Shown in pieces: positions 58,882 to 64,000 of a DNA stretch of 64,000 bases. Source of the DNA: JACPPO01 sp965262505. GTDB lineage: Bacteria; Acidobacteriota; Vicinamibacteria; Vicinamibacterales; UBA2999. Each line of letters starts with the position of its first letter. Position 1 is the stretch's first letter. The stretch lies in contig CBDHFM010000030.1 of assembly GCA_965262505.1 (NCBI GenBank), positions 2,790,001-2,854,000 of the forward strand. Reading direction: 5' to 3'. A model generated the notes under the pieces. That model saw only the letters and a program-made list of their open reading frames with translations, was not told the DNA's origin and did no database searches. A program made the position numbers and the translations under genes.

Positions 58882-60849
58882 GTGCTCGCGCTGATTCCTC
58901 TCTTCCCGCTGCTCGGCTTCCTGGTCAACGCGTCGTTCGGGCGCCGCCTGCCGAAGACGATCTCTGGCAGCGTGGCGTCGGCCGTCATGGTGGCCTCGTT
59001 CACCGTGTCGGCGATGACGGTGTGGGGGCTCGCCGGCCTCCCAGTGGAGCAGCGCGCGATCGAGCAGACGGTCTATACGTGGATTGCGTCCGGCGACTTC
59101 GTCCTCGACCTGACGTTTCGGGTCGATCCGCTCTCCGCCGTGATGATTCTGGTGATCACCGGCATCGGATCGCTCATCCACATCTACTCGACGGCCTACA
59201 TGCACGAGGAGGTGGACAGCGAGTACGCCCGCTACTTCTCGTACCTGAATCTCTTTGCCTCGTTCATGCTCGTGCTCGTACTCGGCGCCAACTTCCTGGT
59301 GCTGTTCGTCGGCTGGGAAGGCGTCGGGTTGTGCTCCTACCTGCTGATCGGGTTCTGGTTCAAGAAGCCGTCGGCGGTCGACGCGGGCAAGAAGGCGTTC
59401 GTGGTCAACAGGATTGGCGACTACGCCTTCATCCTCGGGATGCTGCTCCTGTTCGCGCGCTTCGGCACGCTTGACTTCCAGCAGCTCGCCGCCACGGTTG
59501 CGGCGATTCCGCCGGAGGCGGGCGTCTTTGGCGTGCTGTCGATCGCCTCGCTGCTCCTGTTCATCGGGGCGACCGGCAAGTCCGCGCAGATCCCGCTGCA
59601 CGTCTGGTTGCCGGACGCGATGGAAGGCCCGACGCCGGTGTCTGCGCTCATCCACGCCGCCACGATGGTGACCGCCGGCGTGTACATGATCGGCCGGAAC
59701 GCGGTGCTCTTCAGCCACGCACCTGGGACGCTGATGATCGTGGCGGTGATCGGGGCGTTGACGGCGTTGATGGCGGCGACGATTGGTCTCGTGCAGAACG
59801 ACATGAAGCGTGTGCTGGCGTACTCCACGGTCTCGCAGCTCGGCCTGATGTTTCTGGCGATGGGCGTCGGGGCGTTTGGCGCCGGCATCTTCCACCTGTA
59901 CACCCACGCATTCTTCAAGGCGCTGCTCTTCCTCGGCTCGGGCGCCGTGATCCACGCGCTGCACGGCGAGCAGGACATCCGCAACATGGGCGGGCTGAAG
60001 CGGCACCTGCCGATCGCGTACTGGACGTTTCTGATCGGCGCGCTGGCGATCGCCGGCGTGCCGTTCCTCTCGGGGTTTTTCAGCAAGGACGAGATCCTCT
60101 ACGAGGCGTTTCGCGAAGGGCACACCGTGCTCTGGCTGATCGGTGCGGTCGCGTCGCTGATGACCGCCGCGTACATGTTCCGCCTCGTCTTCCTGACGTT
60201 TCACGGCGAGCGGCGCCACGACGGGCCGGCGCCTGCGCCCCAGCACGCGCCCTCGCACGCCACCCCTTCACACCCGCATGACGCCCCGCCAGCGATGGCG
60301 TTCGTACTGATCGTGCTGGCGCTCGGCTCAGTGCTGGCCGGTTATGTCGGCGTCCCGCACGCCCTTGGCGGTGAGAACCAGATTGCTGAGTGGCTCGCAC
60401 CGTCCTTTGCGGCGTCCGGTGCGGTCGTCGAGGGCCTGGCCGTCATGGGCGAGGAAGAAGCGGCGCTCGAGTTCACGTTGATGGGGGTGTCGATCGCGAT
60501 CGCGCTGGCCGGGGTCGCCATCGCGGTCCTCATCTGGCTCCGACGCCCGGAGATCGCCGCCTCGATGGCGAGGCGTCACCCCGGCCTGCATCGGCTGCTG
60601 CTGAACAAGTACTACGTCGACGAGGCCTATGACGCCGCAGTCGTCCAGCCGATCCTGGTTGGATCGCAGGACGCACTGTGGCGCGGATTCGACGTACGGG
60701 TGATCGACGGCGCAGTCAACGGGACCGGCGCCATCGTCGCGGGCAGTGCGGCGGGCCTGCGCCTCCTGCAGACCGGCTCAGTGCGCACGTACGCCGGTTC
60801 GATGCTCATCGGTGTGGTCGTCATCCTGGGCTATTACCTGTGGAGCTAG
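58882..60849 (+). CDS. nuoL: NADH-quinone oxidoreductase subunit L
   Basis: 655 residues from a GTG, about 16 helices including the long horizontal helix at the C-terminus. LFVGWEGVGLCSYLLIGFW (Glu in TM5), TGKSAQIPLHVWLPDAMEGPTPVSALIHAATMV (Lys in TM7) and HAFFKALLFLGSGAVIHA are typical. A His/Pro-rich loop (HAPSHATPSHPHDAPP) near residue 450-470 is an unusual insert. Its TAG stop belongs to the palindromic element that follows. Confidence 0.96.
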   Translation: MLALIPLFPLLGFLVNASFGRRLPKTISGSVASAVMVASFTVSAMTVWGLAGLPVEQRAIEQTVYTWIASGDFVLDLTFRVDPLSAVMILVITGIGSLIHIYSTAYMHEEVDSEYARYFSYLNLFASFMLVLVLGANFLVLFVGWEGVGLCSYLLIGFWFKKPSAVDAGKKAFVVNRIGDYAFILGMLLLFARFGTLDFQQLAATVAAIPPEAGVFGVLSIASLLLFIGATGKSAQIPLHVWLPDAMEGPTPVSALIHAATMVTAGVYMIGRNAVLFSHAPGTLMIVAVIGALTALMAATIGLVQNDMKRVLAYSTVSQLGLMFLAMGVGAFGAGIFHLYTHAFFKALLFLGSGAVIHALHGEQDIRNMGGLKRHLPIAYWTFLIGALAIAGVPFLSGFFSKDEILYEAFREGHTVLWLIGAVASLMTAAYMFRLVFLTFHGERRHDGPAPAPQHAPSHATPSHPHDAPPAMAFVLIVLALGSVLAGYVGVPHALGGENQIAEWLAPSFAASGAVVEGLAVMGEEEAALEFTLMGVSIAIALAGVAIAVLIWLRRPEIAASMARRHPGLHRLLLNKYYVDEAYDAAVVQPILVGSQDALWRGFDVRVIDGAVNGTGAIVAGSAAGLRLLQTGSVRTYAGSMLIGVVVILGYYLWS

Positions 60850-61010
60850 CAGCCCGTGGTGAAAGTCCGCCTGCATTCGACAAGCGAGGCATCCTCGTGT
60901 CCTGCGTTGCTCCTCCTTCGCATACAGACGGTATGCTCAGTCGTCTCGCCTTGTCCGCGAGGTGCCTCACTTGTCTCGGTGCGACGCCGGACTTTCACCA
61001 CGGGCTGCTG
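60847..61010. repeat. Palindromic MITE-like element, family C full copy
   Basis: 164 bp with inverted ends TAGCAGCCCGTGGTGAAAGT and its complement (one end reads TG instead of TA). The interior is also imperfectly palindromic (CGACAAGCGAGGCATCCTCG against CGAGGTGCCTCACTTGTCTC), centred on GCATAC-AGACG-GTATGC, so the strand folds into one hairpin of about 75 bp. It sits between nuoL and nuoM; its first three bases are the nuoL stop codon. The short relative is at 11916-11958. Confidence 0.8.
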
Positions 61011-61033
61011 GCAGTTGCGAGCTGGGAGTTGAC

Positions 61034-62602
61034 GTGTTGCTGACGCTGTCCTGGCTGGTACCGCTTGCCGGGGCGCTCGTCATGCTGCTCATCGGCAACG
61101 CGGATGGGCGCCGTGATGGCATGATCCGCTGGCTCTCGCTCGGCGTGGCCCTGGCGACGTTTGCCGTGACGCTGGGGTTGTGGGCGGGCTTCGATGCCGC
61201 CTCGGCCGATTTTCAGTTTGTCGAGCGGTACCCGTGGATTCCTCGGTTCGGCATCGACTATTTCGTGGGCATCGACGGCATCAGCCTTTTGCTGGTGGTG
61301 CTCACCGGATTTCTGACGCCGATCGCGCTGCTCTCGTCCTGGGGCTCGATCGATCGGAAGGTGAAGGAGTTCTCCCTCTTCATGCTCGCCCTCGAGGCGG
61401 CGATGATCGGTGTCTTCATTTCGCTCGACCTGTTCCTGTTCTACGTGTTCTGGGACGCGATGCTCATCCCGATGTACTTCCTCATCGGAATCTGGGGTTA
61501 CGACCGGCGCGTCTACGCCGCCATCAAGTTCATGCTCTACACGATGGCGGGAAGCGTGCTGATGCTCGTCGCCATCCTTGGCCTCGCCTACCTCCACAGC
61601 GCGGCCACGGGGAGCTACACGTTCGATCTCCTCGAGCTGTACAGCCTCGACGTCGCGCCACAGACCCAGATGTGGTTCTTCCTCGCATTCACGGTCGCGT
61701 TCGCGATCAAGGTGCCGCTGTTCCCGTTCCACACCTGGCTGCCCGATGCGCACGTGCAAGCGCCCACCGCGGGCTCCGTGATTCTGGCCGGGGTGCTGCT
61801 GAAGATGGGGACCTACGGCCTGCTGCGTTTTTCGTTTCCGCTGTTTCCACAGGCGGCGGTGTACTTCGCGCCGTGGCTTGCGCTGCTGGCTGTGATCGGG
61901 ATCATCTACGGCGCGCTGGTCGCGATGGTGCAGCCGGACATGAAGAAGCTGGTGGCCTACTCGTCGGTCAGCCACCTCGGCTTCGTGGTCCTGGGCATCT
62001 GCGCGATGAACACGCAGGGCGTGCAGGGGGCGGTCTACCTGATGCTCGCGCACGGCGTCAGTACGGGCGGTCTGTTCCTCATGGTGGGGATGCTGTCGGA
62101 CCGGCGTCACACACGCCTGATCTCCGAGTTCGGCGGCTTGAAGGCCGTGATGCCGCGCTTCACGGCGGCGTTTCTGATCATCACGCTCGCTTCGATCGGG
62201 CTCCCTGGTTTGAACGGGTTCGTCGGCGAGTTCCTGATCCTGCTCGGCGCGTTTCGCTGGGCGCCGGGCTTCGTGGTCGCTGCGGGCCTGGGCGTCATCC
62301 TCTCGGCCGTGTACATGCTGTGGATGTTCCAGCGGGTGTTCTACGGTCCGGTCACACTTGAGGCGAACGCCGCGCTGCCGGATCTTCAGCCCCGCGAGTG
62401 GGCCGGTGTGCTGCCGCTGTGCGCGATGGCGCTCGTGATGGGGATTCTCCCGACGCTGTTCCTCAAGCCGATGGAAGCGTCGGTCGAAGCGCTCGTGTTG
62501 CGGGTACAGGCCACGCAGACGCTGCAGGTGGAGAATCCGGTGGATCGCAGTGTAGAGGTGGACGGTCAGATGACGGCAGTCACAGGGCGGGCCGCGCGCT
62601 GA
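61034..62602 (+). CDS. nuoM: NADH-quinone oxidoreductase subunit M
   Basis: 522 residues from GTG at 61034 with GGGAG upstream. About 14 helices; FYVFWDAMLIPMYFLIGIWG (Glu/Asp TM5 site, here Asp) and FAIKVPLFPFHTWLPDAHVQAPTAGSVILAG are family hallmarks. A longer frame runs upstream through the palindrome and has no family sequence. nuoN overlaps the stop (TGATG). Confidence 0.95.
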   Translation: MLLTLSWLVPLAGALVMLLIGNADGRRDGMIRWLSLGVALATFAVTLGLWAGFDAASADFQFVERYPWIPRFGIDYFVGIDGISLLLVVLTGFLTPIALLSSWGSIDRKVKEFSLFMLALEAAMIGVFISLDLFLFYVFWDAMLIPMYFLIGIWGYDRRVYAAIKFMLYTMAGSVLMLVAILGLAYLHSAATGSYTFDLLELYSLDVAPQTQMWFFLAFTVAFAIKVPLFPFHTWLPDAHVQAPTAGSVILAGVLLKMGTYGLLRFSFPLFPQAAVYFAPWLALLAVIGIIYGALVAMVQPDMKKLVAYSSVSHLGFVVLGICAMNTQGVQGAVYLMLAHGVSTGGLFLMVGMLSDRRHTRLISEFGGLKAVMPRFTAAFLIITLASIGLPGLNGFVGEFLILLGAFRWAPGFVVAAGLGVILSAVYMLWMFQRVFYGPVTLEANAALPDLQPREWAGVLPLCAMALVMGILPTLFLKPMEASVEALVLRVQATQTLQVENPVDRSVEVDGQMTAVTGRAAR

Positions 62603-64000
62603 TGGTCAATTCCTCCCTCGACGCGGTCGTCCCGATGCTGTGCGTGGTGCTGGCGGCTCTCGCCGTCATGGCCGCGGAAGCCTTCCGCGCCAGAGACGAG
62701 AGCATGCCGCTCGGCGGCCTCGGCATCGTCGGCCTCATCGGCGCGGCCGTCTCCACGGTGCTGCTCTGGAACCAGAACGCCACGAGCTTTGGCGTCATCG
62801 TCGCCGACAACTTCGGCCTGTTCGTGACCATGGTGCTCGTGATCGTTGGCATCCTGACGATCATGTTCTCATCGGTCGTGGTCCGCCGCGACGGGCTGCC
62901 CAAGGGCGAGTACTACGCGCTGGTGCTCTTCGCCGTGGTCGGCATGATCATGATGGCGACCGCGAATGATCTGCTGGTGATATTCGTCGCGCTCGAAATC
63001 CTGTCACTGGCCGTCTACGTGCTGACTGGGATCAGGCGCGATGATCCGCGCGGAACAGAGGCCGCGTTCAAGTATTTTCTCCTCGGCGCGTTCTCGAGCG
63101 CGTTCTTCCTCTACGGGATCGCCTTCACCTACGGGCTGAGCGGCAGCACGCGCCTCGATCGCATTGGCGCCTACCTCGCGGCGCAGTCCATGAGTGACAA
63201 CCCGCTGATCCTTGTTGCGGTCGGCCTGCTCCTTGTCGGCTTCGCCTTCAAGATCTCGGCGGTCCCGTTCCACATGTGGACACCCGATGCGTATGAGGGC
63301 GCGCCGGCCGTCGTGACCGGCTTCATGTCCACCGGCGTCAAGGCGGCCGCGTTTGCGGCATTTACGCGCGTCTTTCTGTCGGCGTTCGAGCCGTTCAGCG
63401 TCGACTGGGCGCCGATGGTCTGGGCGCTGGCCGTGGCGACGATGACCCTGGGCACGGTCGTGGGCGTGGCACAGAGCAACGTGAAGCGGATGCTGGCGTA
63501 CTCGAGCATCGCCCACGGCGGCTACCTGCTCGTGGGCCTGGTAGCAGCCAACCAGGTGGGGAAGGCCGCCATCCTGTTCTATCTGCTGGCGTACGCCGTC
63601 ACCAACCTCGCGGCCTTCGGCGTGATTGCGTTGCTCGGATCCCGCGACGCCCCTAACGACGAGTTGCGTGATTTCACCGGCCTCGGGCACACGCGGCCGG
63701 CCCTCGCCGCGCTGATGACGGTGTGTCTGTTGTCCCTGGGAGGGCTGCCGCCGACCGCCGGGTTCATCGGCAAGTGGTACATCTTCAGCGCCGCCGTGAG
63801 CGCCGGCTACTACGGTCTGGCGGTGATCGGCGTGCTGACGAGCGTGGTGTCGGTCTTCTTCTACCTGCGCGTGGTCGTGATGATGTACATGGCGGACCGC
63901 GAACCCTCGCTCCAAGTGCCGGCGCGGGTCGGGGGCGTGGGGATGGCGGCGCTCGTCGCCTCGATCGTCGTGATCTTCTACCTTGGCATTTTGCCGACGC
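62602..64000 (+). CDS. nuoN: NADH-quinone oxidoreductase subunit N (partial, runs off the right edge)
   Basis: 466 codons visible. GGEYYALVLFAVVGMIMMATAND-type region (read as KGEYYALVLFAVVGMIMMAT), IFVALEILSLAVYVLTGIRR, KYFLLGAFSSAFFLYG and FKISAVPFHMWTPDAYEGAP confirm NuoN. Starts with an ATG sharing the A of the nuoM stop. The 3' end lies beyond the window. Confidence 0.95.
   Translation, partial: MVNSSLDAVVPMLCVVLAALAVMAAEAFRARDESMPLGGLGIVGLIGAAVSTVLLWNQNATSFGVIVADNFGLFVTMVLVIVGILTIMFSSVVVRRDGLPKGEYYALVLFAVVGMIMMATANDLLVIFVALEILSLAVYVLTGIRRDDPRGTEAAFKYFLLGAFSSAFFLYGIAFTYGLSGSTRLDRIGAYLAAQSMSDNPLILVAVGLLLVGFAFKISAVPFHMWTPDAYEGAPAVVTGFMSTGVKAAAFAAFTRVFLSAFEPFSVDWAPMVWALAVATMTLGTVVGVAQSNVKRMLAYSSIAHGGYLLVGLVAANQVGKAAILFYLLAYAVTNLAAFGVIALLGSRDAPNDELRDFTGLGHTRPALAALMTVCLLSLGGLPPTAGFIGKWYIFSAAVSAGYYGLAVIGVLTSVVSVFFYLRVVVMMYMADREPSLQVPARVGGVGMAALVASIVVIFYLGILPT

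Noticed and set aside
58810..60258. A long minus-strand open frame over nuoL
   Set aside because: Antisense shadow with His/Arg-rich composition; nuoL on the plus strand is unmistakable.

Overview
The window is GC-rich, densely coding bacterial DNA. Several families together point to Acidobacteriota, most likely the Vicinamibacteria group: eukaryote-type Ser/Thr kinases with WD40-like tails, DUF6152/DUF6644 pairs, reaction-centre-type dihaem cytochromes, exported 'DLNGLW' proteins, isoquinoline-oxidoreductase-like molybdoenzymes and many TlpA/DsbD redox proteins. This placement is inferred from gene content; there is no 16S gene.

Layout. 0-10 kb: an exported hydratase-like protein, TerB, a small membrane protein, a cluster of genomic scars (CBS-domain remnant, palindromic element, integron attC-like site, 5'-truncated DinB gene), a secreted protein, a two-subunit molybdenum hydroxylase, an FMN reductase, and a two-gene thiol-redox operon whose first gene reads through an in-frame UGA (position 9362 back to 9360) as selenocysteine. 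10-19.3 kb: a sulfatase-like membrane enzyme, then a biosynthetic block (CDP-alcohol phosphatidyltransferase, Zn-dehydrogenase-like protein, a PTPS/QueD homologue with replaced active-site residues, a GT4 glycosyltransferase, two methyltransferases and a RibD-type reductase) that looks like an uncharacterised pterin- or pyrimidine-derived metabolite pathway. 19.3-24 kb: a Kelch/collagen-like gene split by an IS3-family element. 22.9-35.5 kb: MauG-type peroxidase, MFS exporter, TlpA, DsbD, a 908-residue coiled-coil protein, DoxX, rhomboid, a haem-containing propeller protein and the DUF6152/DUF6644 pair, followed by tRNA-Glu. 36-40.5 kb: a Ser/Thr kinase whose 3' end is cut off by an IS630-family element. 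40.9-52 kb: HupE and anchor protein, DHA2 exporter, dihaem cytochrome, a two-component system whose histidine kinase has an amber codon right after the phospho-histidine, Spy-like protein, YajQ, DUF523 and a SagB-type oxidoreductase. 52.3-64 kb: a complex I operon, nuoABCDEF-HJKLMN, with no nuoG and no nuoI; nuoN runs off the right edge.

Small palindromic elements are spread through the window. Family A has three copies of about 153 bp near 2.2, 22.9 and 36.3 kb. Family C has a 164-bp copy between nuoL and nuoM and a 43-bp derivative near 11.9 kb; its ends supply TAG stop codons to three neighbouring genes. There are also single palindromes at 19.6 and 57.0 kb. All functional calls rest on reading motifs and domain patterns by eye; no database search was run.
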